Source: Acidobacteriota bacterium (GTDB taxonomy: Bacteria; Acidobacteriota; Blastocatellia; Chloracidobacteriales; Chloracidobacteriaceae). Taken from it: a DNA stretch of 64,000 nt. Where the stretch lies: positions 1 to 64,000 of the forward strand of contig JACQXX010000092.1 of NCBI GenBank assembly GCA_016208495.1. Direction: 5' to 3'. Every line of letters begins with the position of its first letter. Positions within the stretch are counted from its first letter, which is position 1. Under the pieces are notes generated by a model. That model was not told the DNA's origin. It saw only the letters and a program-made list of their open reading frames with translations, and made no database searches. Of the stretch, positions 9,038 to 18,488 are shown piece by piece. The position numbers were made by a program, and so were the translations under genes.

Positions 9038-9428
9038 GTTGTATTTCTCCCAGAATGCGTAGTTTTTTCTCTTCTGTGATCGCCCATCACGGTGCCGTGC
9101 CCATAACACAAGCACACATCACAGCTTGAAGTGGTTCGATGCCACTGAGTTCTTTTTCAGAAGTGAAGGGAGATGGCAGAGAGGTGCGAACCGAATGCTG
9201 TGAACTGACAAGGAATGACACTGATGTGCTCAGGTGTCGCCCTCAATACTCCTGGTTCCTTCAAATTGGTTTTATTGATCACGAAAGAGAGCCGGTCGCC
9301 TCATTCACGTTCATCACACATCCATCGGCCTAACTTCCCAGATGTGCTATGATTTGCCGTCACCTCGTTGCACCTGCCTCTTTTGTTTCACGGTTCATTT
9401 CATTCCTGACTAGGCACTCTGAGGCGGT
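9038..9428. promoter_or_regulatory. Divergent regulatory region, receptor B and hybrid kinase
   Basis: About 390 bp separate the divergent genes. The receptor side resembles the leader of paralogue A. On the plus strand TGC-TATGAT (9345-9353) is an extended -10 candidate for the kinase gene, with a weak -35. No clear operator palindrome was found. Confidence 0.4.
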
Positions 9429-12400
9429 ATGTCGCTTTGTAGCTCATCCTTTTTTCTCCGGCGAATGATCCACCGATACAGCATACTTGGGCTGGTCCTC
9501 CTGATATTGATATTGGGATGGGTGCAACCAGGGTTCGCGCTTGACCCAACCAAAATGCTGGCCCAGTACGGTTATGATGAATGGCAAGACGGTTTGCCGC
9601 AAAACACGGTTCATACCGTCGTGCAAACCCAGGATGGGTATCTATGGCTCGGCACCTATGAAGGACTGGTCCGGTTTGATGGGGCGCAGTTCAAAGTTTT
9701 TGACCGGAGCACTGTACCGCAAATCAAAAACAACAGCATTTGGGTGGTGCGTGAAAGCCCCGATGGAACGTTGTGGATTGGCACTTTAGGCGGTGGACTG
9801 CTGAGCTATCGCAATCATCAATTCGTGGGGTATGACATTGCTCAAGGGTTGCTCAGCAGTTTTGTCTATGCCCTCTGCCCAGGTCGTGATGGCGGGCTCT
9901 GGATTGGGACCAACCAGGGTCTGTGCAAGTTGTACCAGGGTCAGTTCAAGTCATATCCAGAACACAAAGAACTCGCCGGAAAACTGATTCGCTCGCTCTA
10001 TGAAGACCAGGCTGGACGACTCTGGGTGGGCACCGATACCCAGGGGTTGATCTGCCTGGAGGCTGATCGAACCACAATATATTCAAGTGCTTCCGGCTTT
10101 CCAAATAATAGTATTTATGCCGTTCTGGAAGACCCCCAGGGCGGTCTATGGATTGGAACCAATGGTGGCGGACTCTGCTTTCTGCATGAAGGTCGCTGGA
10201 CCGCCTACACCACTCGTGATGGCTTACCTGACAATTTGATTCGGTCACTCTATCAGGATCGCCACGGCGCCGTTTGGATCGGAACACTTGGGAATGGCGT
10301 TTGTCGTTTTTCTAACGGTCGGATTGAGACCTATACCGGATCGAGCTCACTGGCTCTGGATCAAGTCCGGACCATTTGTGAAGATCGCGAAGGGAACCTC
10401 TGGCTTGGAACCAATAATGGGCTGAAGCGGTTACGGGATGGGAAATTTATTACCTATACAACCTACCAGGGTCTGTCCAACAATTCAGCCAAAACCATTT
10501 TGGAAGATCGCTCCGGTCGAATCTGGATTGGTACGGATGGCGGCGGACTCAGTTATTTGAGCGGTGGAAAATTTTACACCTACACGACCAAAGACGGCCT
10601 GCCAAACAACTTCATCCGAAGCCTGGTCGAGGACCAGCAGGGAACGTTGTGGATCGGAACCAACGGCGCCGGGCTCTGTTCGCTCGTCAATGGCAAATTC
10701 CGGACCTATACCACTCAAGATGGGCTGTCCAACAACATCATCAATGCCCTGTATTGTGACCGCCAGGGAACACTTTGGGTTGGAACCATTGGCGGCGGAG
10801 TCAATGCCTTTCGAGATGGCAAATTCACGGCCTATACCACCGAAAATGGTCTGAGCGACAATCTGATTCGGGCCATTACCGAAGATCATCACGGAACAAT
10901 TTGGGTTGGGACGGTCAACGGTGGCATTAACCTGCTGCGCACCGGCGGTATCTCCCATATCACGACCCAGGAAGGACTCAGCAGCAATAATATTTTTTCA
11001 CTCTATGAAGATGCGCAGGGAGTAATGTGGGTCTGTGCCAGTGACAATCTTTCCCGGATCACAGGTGGAAAAATAACCAATCTTTCCCCAGCCGACGGTT
11101 TGTTTGAAGGAAACAAGTTTCATATTTTGGAAGACGATCAGCAGCGATTCTGGATCAGTTCGAACAAAGGAATTTTTTGTCTTTCCAAGACTGACTTGAA
11201 CGAGGCCCTCAACCGTACCCGCACGTCACTTTCCTGGGACGCCTATGGCAAAGCGGATGGGATGGAATCCAGCCAATGTAATGGGGCCTCGCAACCAGCC
11301 GGCTGGAAAAGTCGGGATGGCAAGCTCTGGTTTCCCACGATCAAGGGTTTGGTTGAAATCAATCCGACTCGCATCCAACGCAATACCATCACGCCACCAG
11401 TGGTGATCGAACAGCTTCAGTTTGGTACTGGTCAACTGCCGCTCAACGCCTCACCGGAACTCTCCTGGGACAAAGAAACACTTGAAATTCGCTATGCCGG
11501 TCTTAGCTTTTTGGCCCCAGAGCGGGTCCGGTTTCGCTTTCGGCTTACAGGGTATAACCCAAACTGGATCGAAGCCGGCACCCGGCGGGTGGCCTATTAC
11601 ACCAGCCTGCCGCCCGGAAACTATACATTCCAGGTCATTGCCTGCAATAACGATGGGGTATGGAATACTGAAGGCGCCACCTATCGGTTTGTTGTCAAAA
11701 CCCCACTTTCTCAAACCTGGTGGGCCTACCTGATCTATGCTACGGGATTGTTTGTGATTGGATATTTTGTCGTCAGGTATCGCACGGTTCAGCTCCAGCG
11801 CAGCAATGAATTGCTTGAAAGTCGGATCCGAGCCCGAACCCGTGAACTGGCCGAACTGGTCGAACATTTTAAAACCGCTGAACAAACCGCCCTGGCCTTG
11901 CGCGATAAAGCCATGACGTCTGAAGTAAAAGCACTCGAAGCCAGCCGGGCCAAAAGTATGTTCCTGGCCACCATGAGCCACGAAATCCGCACCCCCATGA
12001 ATGGCATTATCGGCATGTCGTATCTGTTGCTTGATTCCAGGTTGACCAAAGAACAACAAGAGCAGGCCGAAACGATTCAAAATTCAGCCAATTCCCTGCT
12101 GACGATCCTCAATGACATTCTGGATTTTTCTAAAATCGAGGCTGGCAAGCTGGAATTTGAAGTGATTGAATTTGACCTGCGCAAACTGGTCAAGGATGTA
12201 ACGGAACTTCTGGGAAAACTCGCCACCGATAAAGGTCTCACTGTAACCACCACCATTGCCCCGGATGTTCCAGCCCAGTGTAGCGGAGCACCAACCCGGA
12301 TTCGCCAGGTTCTGACCAATCTGCTTGGCAATGCGGTGAAATTCACTGAACAGGGCACGGTGTCGCTCAACGTGAAGGTGGTTGAAAGAGATTCGGTTCA

Positions 12401-13133
12401 AACCACGCTCCGATTTGAAATTACGGATACCGGAATCGGGATTGACCCGGCAATTCAGCGCCACATTTTTGATCCTTTTTCGCAAGCGGACGAATCCATG
12501 ACTCGTCGGTTTGGCGGTACGGGCCTGGGGCTGGCGATTTGCAAGCAACTGGTGGACATGATGGGCGGTGAAATCGGAGTTGAAAGCGCGCTTGGGCAAG
12601 GTGCCTGTTTCTGGTTTACAGTTCGACTGGCTTCACATTCAGTTCAAGAAAATCACCATCCGTTGAGTGCGCCCTCAACCGATCACACTCAACCCCCTCT
12701 GCCAACCCAACCGGCAACTTCAAAAAACCTTCCTTTGGAACAACCTGTCTTGCTGGTCGAAGATAACATCGTGAATCAAAAAGTCGTGTGCCGGCAACTT
12801 GAAAAACTTGGACTGAAAGTCACCATCGCCAATAATGGTAAGGAAGCGGTTGAAGCCACACGCCATACGGCATTTGCCTTAATCCTGATGGATTGCCATA
12901 TGCCTGAAATGGACGGCTTTGAAGCCACCGCCAAAATCCGCCAGCAGGAAGGCCCTGACCGCCATATACCGATCATTGCCCTGACCGCCGGCGCGTTGCA
13001 GACCGATGCCGACAAATGTTATCAGGCCGGAATGGATGACTTTCTGGCCAAACCCTTTAAACCCGAAGAATTGCGCCACCTTCTTCAGCGCTGGCTGAAC
13101 CCTTTGGAGTGCGGCGGTTTGACGCCGCTTTAG
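9429..13133 (+). CDS. Hybrid sensor histidine kinase with periplasmic propeller and receiver
   Basis: A 1234-residue membrane sensor kinase. After an N-terminal signal or anchor, about a dozen propeller repeats of the LWIGTNGGL type fill residues 40-690. A Y_Y_Y domain (about 700-760) and a membrane segment ([19 protein letters not shown], about 764-782) follow. The cytoplasmic part has a HisKA domain with phospho-acceptor His851 ([11 protein letters not shown]), a HATPase domain ([27 protein letters not shown]), and a C-terminal receiver with Asp1155 ([16 protein letters not shown]). There is no DNA-binding output domain, so another response protein must act. Propeller hybrid kinases often sense polymers and sit beside TonB receptors. 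The C-terminal ECGGLTPL is encoded by a GCGGCG-TTTGA-CGCCGC hairpin that looks like repeat DNA. The first ATG has GAGG unusually close; Met13 is an alternative start. Confidence 0.93.
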   Translation: MSLCSSSFFLRRMIHRYSILGLVLLILILGWVQPGFALDPTKMLAQYGYDEWQDGLPQNTVHTVVQTQDGYLWLGTYEGLVRFDGAQFKVFDRSTVPQIKNNSIWVVRESPDGTLWIGTLGGGLLSYRNHQFVGYDIAQGLLSSFVYALCPGRDGGLWIGTNQGLCKLYQGQFKSYPEHKELAGKLIRSLYEDQAGRLWVGTDTQGLICLEADRTTIYSSASGFPNNSIYAVLEDPQGGLWIGTNGGGLCFLHEGRWTAYTTRDGLPDNLIRSLYQDRHGAVWIGTLGNGVCRFSNGRIETYTGSSSLALDQVRTICEDREGNLWLGTNNGLKRLRDGKFITYTTYQGLSNNSAKTILEDRSGRIWIGTDGGGLSYLSGGKFYTYTTKDGLPNNFIRSLVEDQQGTLWIGTNGAGLCSLVNGKFRTYTTQDGLSNNIINALYCDRQGTLWVGTIGGGVNAFRDGKFTAYTTENGLSDNLIRAITEDHHGTIWVGTVNGGINLLRTGGISHITTQEGLSSNNIFSLYEDAQGVMWVCASDNLSRITGGKITNLSPADGLFEGNKFHILEDDQQRFWISSNKGIFCLSKTDLNEALNRTRTSLSWDAYGKADGMESSQCNGASQPAGWKSRDGKLWFPTIKGLVEINPTRIQRNTITPPVVIEQLQFGTGQLPLNASPELSWDKETLEIRYAGLSFLAPERVRFRFRLTGYNPNWIEAGTRRVAYYTSLPPGNYTFQVIACNNDGVWNTEGATYRFVVKTPLSQTWWAYLIYATGLFVIGYFVVRYRTVQLQRSNELLESRIRARTRELAELVEHFKTAEQTALALRDKAMTSEVKALEASRAKSMFLATMSHEIRTPMNGIIGMSYLLLDSRLTKEQQEQAETIQNSANSLLTILNDILDFSKIEAGKLEFEVIEFDLRKLVKDVTELLGKLATDKGLTVTTTIAPDVPAQCSGAPTRIRQVLTNLLGNAVKFTEQGTVSLNVKVVERDSVQTTLRFEITDTGIGIDPAIQRHIFDPFSQADESMTRRFGGTGLGLAICKQLVDMMGGEIGVESALGQGACFWFTVRLASHSVQENHHPLSAPSTDHTQPPLPTQPATSKNLPLEQPVLLVEDNIVNQKVVCRQLEKLGLKVTIANNGKEAVEATRHTAFALILMDCHMPEMDGFEATAKIRQQEGPDRHIPIIALTAGALQTDADKCYQAGMDDFLAKPFKPEELRHLLQRWLNPLECGGLTPL

Positions 13134-13165
13134 GTTTCCATACTCAAACAAAACGAGAACACAGT

Positions 13166-13846
13166 ATGAAAAATAAAAGCGTCCCCTTCTCTATCGGCGA
13201 TTGTGTCGTTGTCAAAAAAGGTGTCAAAGACCCGGATTCCGGTATCAACATGGGCGACTGGCAAGGCCGGGTGATCAAGATTCAAGAGACGAATCCTGAA
13301 GAAACCCTGCTGGTCATTGCCTGGGATAGCATTACGCTCCAAAACCTGCCGGCTTCTTACATCAAGGAAAGCGAAGAACAAGGGCTTGACTGGGCCGAAA
13401 TGTGCCTGGGCCTGAAAGATGTCAAACCGGCTATCGCCCGCGATACGCCCAGGGACGTTGAGCGGATCGCCTCCGAAATCAACTCCAACGCCCACTGGTA
13501 CGGTCTTGGTGACGAAGGGGCTCGAATTCAAGCGGTTCTTGCCGACGTTCATCCCAGAGATGAACGAGGCGCCCTGGATGCCTGGTATGAACACCTGGAA
13601 GAAAACCTGTCATTTCCCTTTGAAGCTGAAATCACCGAACCTCAGCGCGGGGGACAGCTCCGCTATGGTGATAAGGTCAAGGTCCTCGACATTCTTGACC
13701 AGGATGACATGTATGGAATTCTGGTGGCGGTCAAACGGGGTTCAGCGACTTATCACTTTCCGCTCTGTGATTTGACGGTGGTGGGAAAAGATTCTCCAAC
13801 CAAACAACTGGTATCGGATTATGCCGTCTGGTTTGCCAATCGGTAG
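13166..13846 (+). CDS. CcbP-like calcium-binding family protein
   Basis: A 226-residue cytoplasmic protein. The N-terminal part (about 1-75: FSIGDCVVVKKGVKDPDSG, GDWQGRVIKIQE) looks like an SH3/KOW-type beta-barrel. The C-terminal part (about 105-226: ALDAWYEHLEENLSFPFEAE, GDKVKVLDI, ending DYAVWFANR) resembles the CcbP calcium-binding family described from cyanobacteria. The ATG at 13166 is used because the longer frame would overlap the end of the kinase gene. It lies 32 bp after the kinase stop and could be cotranscribed. Calcium binding is inferred from resemblance only. Just after the stop, AGTGACAAAGTGA repeats one unit of the octamer seen at 283-365. Confidence 0.6.
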   Translation: MKNKSVPFSIGDCVVVKKGVKDPDSGINMGDWQGRVIKIQETNPEETLLVIAWDSITLQNLPASYIKESEEQGLDWAEMCLGLKDVKPAIARDTPRDVERIASEINSNAHWYGLGDEGARIQAVLADVHPRDERGALDAWYEHLEENLSFPFEAEITEPQRGGQLRYGDKVKVLDILDQDDMYGILVAVKRGSATYHFPLCDLTVVGKDSPTKQLVSDYAVWFANR

Positions 13847-13968
13847 CGAAGTGACAAAGTGAATTGATTGAACAGTTTATCTTTTCCCAAACCTTAAACC
13901 CAGCCATTCTTTGTTTGAATGGTTTCTCGATTTCAACCCAAAAAGCTGGCAACCTGGAATACCTGGCG

Positions 13969-14095
13969 ACTTCAATCAAGCGGGAAAAAGTTAAGAGTTC
14001 CGCCTTCAGGCGGGTTTTGTACCCCAAATTTGGTCTCAAAGGACACGGTGACCGCCTCAAGGCGGAACTCTTGACTTTTTCTTGATGGTTGAAGT
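13969..14095. repeat. 127-bp palindromic (MITE-like) element
   Basis: Outer arms ACTTCAATCAAG and CTTGATGGTTGAAGT enclose an almost perfect inverted repeat: 13984-14013 against 14052-14081, about 30 bp with two mismatches. Each inner arm also contains its own small palindrome (CCGCCTTCAGGCGG and CCGCCTCAAGGCGG). It fills much of the 13847-14199 gap. No coding capacity was seen. Confidence 0.8.
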
Positions 14096-14199
14096 GGTTG
14101 AGTCTTCTAAATTGGCATCGGCTTTGGTTCAGAATTGAGAAATCATTCAAATTGAGAATTGCTGCCTTAAACCCAATCCCAAATCCTAAATGATCTTGT

Positions 14200-17100
14200 A
14201 TGCCACGAATTTTCGACAATATTGACCTGCCGTTTCTCCCAACCTTGAGCCAAACACTTCAAACTGCCATCCGGGCTGATTTCTGTGTGGGGTATTTTAA
14301 TCTGCGTGGCTGGAAAGAAATTGACACCCACCTTGAGCACTGGGTGCCAGAGCAAGGACAACAATGTCGCGTGCTGGTTGGGATGCAGCGGCCTGGGCAG
14401 GATGAACTTCGGCTGGCACTCAGCCTGACCAGACATGAAGAAGAGGTTGATAATGAGACCGCCGTAAAACTCAAGAAACGATTGGCTGAGGAGTTTCGCG
14501 AGCAACTGCTGATTGGGGCGCCGACCAATCAGGATGAAGCGGCGTTACGGCGGCTCTCAAGCCAGATCAAAGCCAGAAAAGTCATCGTCAAATTGTTTTT
14601 GCGGCACACGCTCCATGCCAAACTCTACCTTGTGTTTCAGCAAAATTTGAATATTCCGATTGTTGGGTTTCTCGGAAGTAGCAACCTCACCCTGGCTGGG
14701 CTTTCCCATCAGGGTGAACTCAACATTGATGTGCTCGACGGTGATGCCTGTCAGAAATTGGCGCGGTGGTTTGAAGATCGCTGGAATGACCGGCTCTGTC
14801 TCGATATTTCGAAGGAACTGGTCCAGATCATTGATGAAAGCTGGGCAAGGGAAACAATTCTCCCTCCTTATTATATTTACCTCAAAATGGCGTACCATCT
14901 GGCCCAGGAAGCCCGAACCGGGCTGGCGGAATTTCAGATTCCGTCGGAGTTTCGAAACACGCTGTTTGAATTTCAAAAGGCAGCCGTGAAGATCGCGGCG
15001 CATCACCTCAACAAACGAAACGGTGTCCTGATTGGTGATGTGGTTGGGCTTGGAAAAACGCTGATGGCCACGGCGCTGGTACGGATCTTTGAAAATGATT
15101 TCGACCTGGAAGCCCTTATCATTTGTCCGAAAAACCTGGTGAAAATGTGGGAAGCACACCGCGAACGGTATGGCTTGCGCGGGAAGGTCCTCTCGTTAAC
15201 CCGTGTGACGGCAGAGTTACCGGCGTTGCGTCGGTATCGCCTGGTCGTGATTGACGAAAGTCATAACCTGCGGAATAAGGAAGGGAAACGCTATAAAGCA
15301 CTTCTAGACTACCTCCGAAAAAATGAAAGCAAGTGCGTGTTGCTTTCGGCGACGCCTTACAACAAAACCTATCTCGATCTGGCAGCCCAGCTTGGGTTGT
15401 TTATTCCGGAAGATAAAAATCTTGGGGTCCGGCCTGAAAACCTGCTGCGCGAAATTGGATTGACGGAATTTGAACGGCGCCACCAGTGCCCGGTTCATTC
15501 GCTGGCTGCCTTTGAAGCAAGTGAACATCCCGATGACTGGCGGGAACTGATGCGTCTCTTTCTGGTCAGACGGACTCGCAGCTTTATCCAAAACAACTAT
15601 GCCCAGACCGATGCTGAATCTGGGCGCAGATACCTGACTTTTGAAGATGGCAGCCGCTCTTACTTCCCGAACCGGCTTCCGAAAACCGTCAAATTCACGA
15701 TTGATGACAGTGACCCAAATGACCAGTATGCCCGTCTCTATGCTGATCAAATCGTTAAAATCCTGGATAAATTGACTTTACCGCGCTATGGGCTTGGAAA
15801 TTATGTTTCAGCAAAGCCCCATACTCCACCAACCCAGCTTGAAGCGAAACAGCTCAAGGATTTATCCCGTGCTGGAAAACGGCTGATGGGGTTTTGCCGA
15901 ACCAACCTGTTTAAGCGACTGGAAAGCAATGGTCAGGCATTTATCCAGTCACTCGAACGGCATATTCTGCGCAACTTCATCTTTTTGCACGCGATTGAGA
16001 CGGACCAACCACTGCCAATTGGAGCACAAGGAGCAGAACTGCTTGATACACAGGTGACGGATGCCGATGCGGACGACATCATTTTTACATCCGATATGTT
16101 TGAAGATGACGGCGAATCTTCCGACACAGCGCCATCACCACCGGCCAATCGGTTGCAAAGGTTGGAGGATTACCAACAACGCGCGGCTGAAGTCTATGCC
16201 CTGTACACCACCGAATATCGGCGGCGGTTCAAGTGGCTTTCGCCCCGGTTCTTCACCAAATCGCTGGCCAAAGACCTGAAGGCTGACGCGATTGCCCTGC
16301 ACGGAATCCTCAATCAATGTGGCGACTGGGCACCAGATCGCGATGCCAAACTGGATGCCTTATTCAAATTGCTCACCGAACAACACGCCGGTGAAAAAGT
16401 CCTGGTCTTTACCCAGTTTGCCGATACGGTTCGGTACCTGGAGGAGCAACTCCAGTCTCGATTTCGACAAAATGGCCTGAATCCAACCAAAATTTCCGGC
16501 GTGACCGGAGATTCGGCTGACCCAACCGGCCTTGCCTGGCGATTTTCACCAGCGAGCAACCAGAAACGGGAGCAAATTCCACCTGAGCGCGAACTCCAGG
16601 TGCTGGTGGCAACTGATGTCTTGAGCGAAGGCCAAAATCTTCAAGATGCGTGGGTTATCGTCAATTATGACCTGCCCTGGGCGATCATTCGACTGATCCA
16701 GCGGGCCGGACGCGTGGACCGTATCGGCCAACAATCTGACCGCATTCTTTGTTATTCATTTTTACCGGCGGAAGGCGTCGAACGCATCATTGGCTTGCGG
16801 AAACGCATTGTCCACCGGCTCAGAGAAAATGCGGAAGTGGTCGGAACTGACGAAGTCTTTTTTGAAGATGATCGCGGGGAGAACATCCTGCTCAACCTGT
16901 ACCACGAAAACGCCGGTATTTTGGACACCGATGACGACACCGAAATTGACCTGGTTTCTTATGCTTACCAGATTTGGAAAAACGCGATTGCCGCCAATCC
17001 AGGTCTGCAAAGCACGATTACCGGGCTGGGCAATGTCGTCTTTTCGACCAAAGCCCATCAGCCATCACCACGATCACCAGAGGGTGTATTGCTCTACCTC

Positions 17101-17613
17101 CGCACACCCGAAGGCAACGACGCCCTGGCCTGGGTTGACCAGAATGGCCACAGCGTCACCGAATCGCAATTTGCTATTTTGCGCGCCGCTGATTGCACGA
17201 TTGAGACCCCAGCGTTGCCACGACTGGAGAAGCATCACGAACTGGTTCAGGCTGGCGTGACCCACATCGCGGCTGAAGAAAAACGCATCGGCGGACAGTT
17301 GGGCCGTCCGACAAGCGCCCGGTATCGGACCTATGAGCGGCTCAAACACTATGCCGAATCACTACGCGGAACGCTTTTTGAATCAAAAGACTTGCTCAAA
17401 GTGTTGGAAGATATTTATCGTTATCCGCTTCGCCAGTCAGCTAGTGAAACCCTCAACCGTCAAATCCGAAGCGGCATCTCTGACCCAACCCTGGCCGAAC
17501 TGGCAATCGCCCTCCGCGATGAAGACCAGTTGTGCATTATCCACGACGAAGACCAGACCCAGGAACCACGGATTATTTGTTCGTTGGGGTTATCTGGGCA
17601 GGTAGAAACGTAG
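14200..17613 (+). CDS. PLD-like nuclease/SNF2-type helicase fusion
   Basis: A 1137-residue protein. The N-terminal phospholipase-D-like domain has one HxK motif (His139, Lys141 in LHAKLYLVFQQ) and a GSSN motif (about 159-162). The helicase core has Walker A GDVVGLGKT (about 279-287), a DESH box (about 350), the LLSATPYNK motif, and a C-terminal lobe ending RAGRVDRIGQQ (about 835-845). Similar fusions occur in restriction and anti-phage loci, where the helicase moves on DNA and the PLD part may cut it. The methylase at 18489, a likely partner, is separated only by the RAYT insertion. No clear ribosome binding site precedes the ATG. The stop TAG is the first three bases of a REP sequence. DISARM helicases are related in kind, but drmA and drmB are not present here. 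Confidence 0.85.
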   Translation: MPRIFDNIDLPFLPTLSQTLQTAIRADFCVGYFNLRGWKEIDTHLEHWVPEQGQQCRVLVGMQRPGQDELRLALSLTRHEEEVDNETAVKLKKRLAEEFREQLLIGAPTNQDEAALRRLSSQIKARKVIVKLFLRHTLHAKLYLVFQQNLNIPIVGFLGSSNLTLAGLSHQGELNIDVLDGDACQKLARWFEDRWNDRLCLDISKELVQIIDESWARETILPPYYIYLKMAYHLAQEARTGLAEFQIPSEFRNTLFEFQKAAVKIAAHHLNKRNGVLIGDVVGLGKTLMATALVRIFENDFDLEALIICPKNLVKMWEAHRERYGLRGKVLSLTRVTAELPALRRYRLVVIDESHNLRNKEGKRYKALLDYLRKNESKCVLLSATPYNKTYLDLAAQLGLFIPEDKNLGVRPENLLREIGLTEFERRHQCPVHSLAAFEASEHPDDWRELMRLFLVRRTRSFIQNNYAQTDAESGRRYLTFEDGSRSYFPNRLPKTVKFTIDDSDPNDQYARLYADQIVKILDKLTLPRYGLGNYVSAKPHTPPTQLEAKQLKDLSRAGKRLMGFCRTNLFKRLESNGQAFIQSLERHILRNFIFLHAIETDQPLPIGAQGAELLDTQVTDADADDIIFTSDMFEDDGESSDTAPSPPANRLQRLEDYQQRAAEVYALYTTEYRRRFKWLSPRFFTKSLAKDLKADAIALHGILNQCGDWAPDRDAKLDALFKLLTEQHAGEKVLVFTQFADTVRYLEEQLQSRFRQNGLNPTKISGVTGDSADPTGLAWRFSPASNQKREQIPPERELQVLVATDVLSEGQNLQDAWVIVNYDLPWAIIRLIQRAGRVDRIGQQSDRILCYSFLPAEGVERIIGLRKRIVHRLRENAEVVGTDEVFFEDDRGENILLNLYHENAGILDTDDDTEIDLVSYAYQIWKNAIAANPGLQSTITGLGNVVFSTKAHQPSPRSPEGVLLYLRTPEGNDALAWVDQNGHSVTESQFAILRAADCTIETPALPRLEKHHELVQAGVTHIAAEEKRIGGQLGRPTSARYRTYERLKHYAESLRGTLFESKDLLKVLEDIYRYPLRQSASETLNRQIRSGISDPTLAELAIALRDEDQLCIIHDEDQTQEPRIICSLGLSGQVET

Positions 17614-17726
17614 GGGCGGATCAATTGGGGCGGACACGCAGGTCTGCCCGTACATCCGCCCTGGATTTTATAAATGGGGCGGATCAATTGGGGCGGACAC
17701 GCAGGTCCGCCCCTACGATCCGCCCG
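17611..17726. repeat. REP palindromes upstream of RAYT
   Basis: Two near-identical copies (17613-17661 and 17676-17726) each contain GGGGCGGATCAATT followed by GGGGCGGACACGCAGGT and a closing TCCGCCC/GATCCGCCC. These are GC-rich imperfect palindromes of the kind mobilised by RAYT transposases. The first begins at the helicase stop codon. Confidence 0.8.
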
Positions 17727-17754
17727 CTATACCAAAATAAAATGGTGGAACGAT

Positions 17755-18336
17755 ATGGTTTACAATTCTGAAAAACACCATCGCCGGTCCATTCGATTGA
17801 AAGGGTATGATTATTCCCAGGCAGGTGCCTATTTCGTCACCATCTGCGTTCAAAACCGATTGCATTTGTTTGGAAATATTGAAGATGGGGTAATGAATTT
17901 GAATCCGGCGGGCCAGATGGTCGAACGATGGTGGCAGGAATTACCACACAAATTTCCAACCCTGGAAATTGATGAATATGTAGTGATGCCAAATCATTTC
18001 CACGCCATTATCGTCATTGACGACCAACCACCCGGTTCCCATCAGGAGGGCGGTTCCCATCAGGAGGGCGGACACGTAGGTCCGCCCCTACCCCGCCCTT
18101 CTGATGGGAATCGCCCGAATTTTACCGTCGGAACAATCGTGCAATGGTTCAAAACCATGACGACCAACGAATACATCCGCCACGTCAAACAAGACCGGTG
18201 GACGCCATTCCCCGGAAAATTATGGCAACGTGATTATTTCGAGCATATTGTCCGCAATCAGGAATCCCTCAATCGAATCCGCGCCTATATTGCGTCAAAC
18301 CCGGCAACCTGGGACCAGGATCGGGAAAACCGGTAA
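17755..18336 (+). mobile_element. RAYT (REP-associated tyrosine transposase)
   Basis: A 193-residue Y1-type transposase. The HUH motif is NHFH (His81, His83, in VVMPNHFHAIIVI). The family ending is present: LWQRDYFEHIVRNQ followed by IRAYIASNPATW, with the Tyr in RDYFEH as the likely catalytic residue. ATG at 17755 starts the conserved part (MVYNSEKHHRRSIRLKGYDY). RAYTs act on REP palindromes, and REPs lie directly before and after this gene. One REP, with two GGTTCCCATCAGGAGGGC repeats, lies inside the reading frame (about 18034-18110) without breaking it and adds a Gly/Pro-rich stretch at about residues 94-118. The gene separates the helicase from the methylase, so it probably inserted into an existing operon. 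Whether it is still active is unknown. Confidence 0.85.
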
Positions 18337-18450
18337 TGGGCGGATGTTGGGGCGGACCTGCGTGTCCGCCCTGTCCGCCCTGTCCGCCCTGTCCGCCCTG
18401 TCCGCCCTGTCCGCCCTGTCCGCCCTGTCCGCCCCTACGTCCGCCCCAAT
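18337..18450. repeat. REP remnants and TGTCCGCCC nonamer array
   Basis: Eight exact copies of TGTCCGCCC (18363-18434) lie between GGGGCGGACCTGCG and TCCGCCCCTACGTCCGCCCC. The unit is the closing half of the REP palindrome, so the array looks like tandem amplification of one REP arm. It ends about 40 bp before the methylase start. Confidence 0.85.
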
Positions 18451-18488
18451 GTCCTCCCTAACCCCAAACCGTTCATCCAAAATGATTT

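Noticed and set aside
13864-14085. 73-residue open frame
   Set aside because: It lies almost wholly in the 127-bp palindrome and has no ribosome binding site or recognisable sequence.
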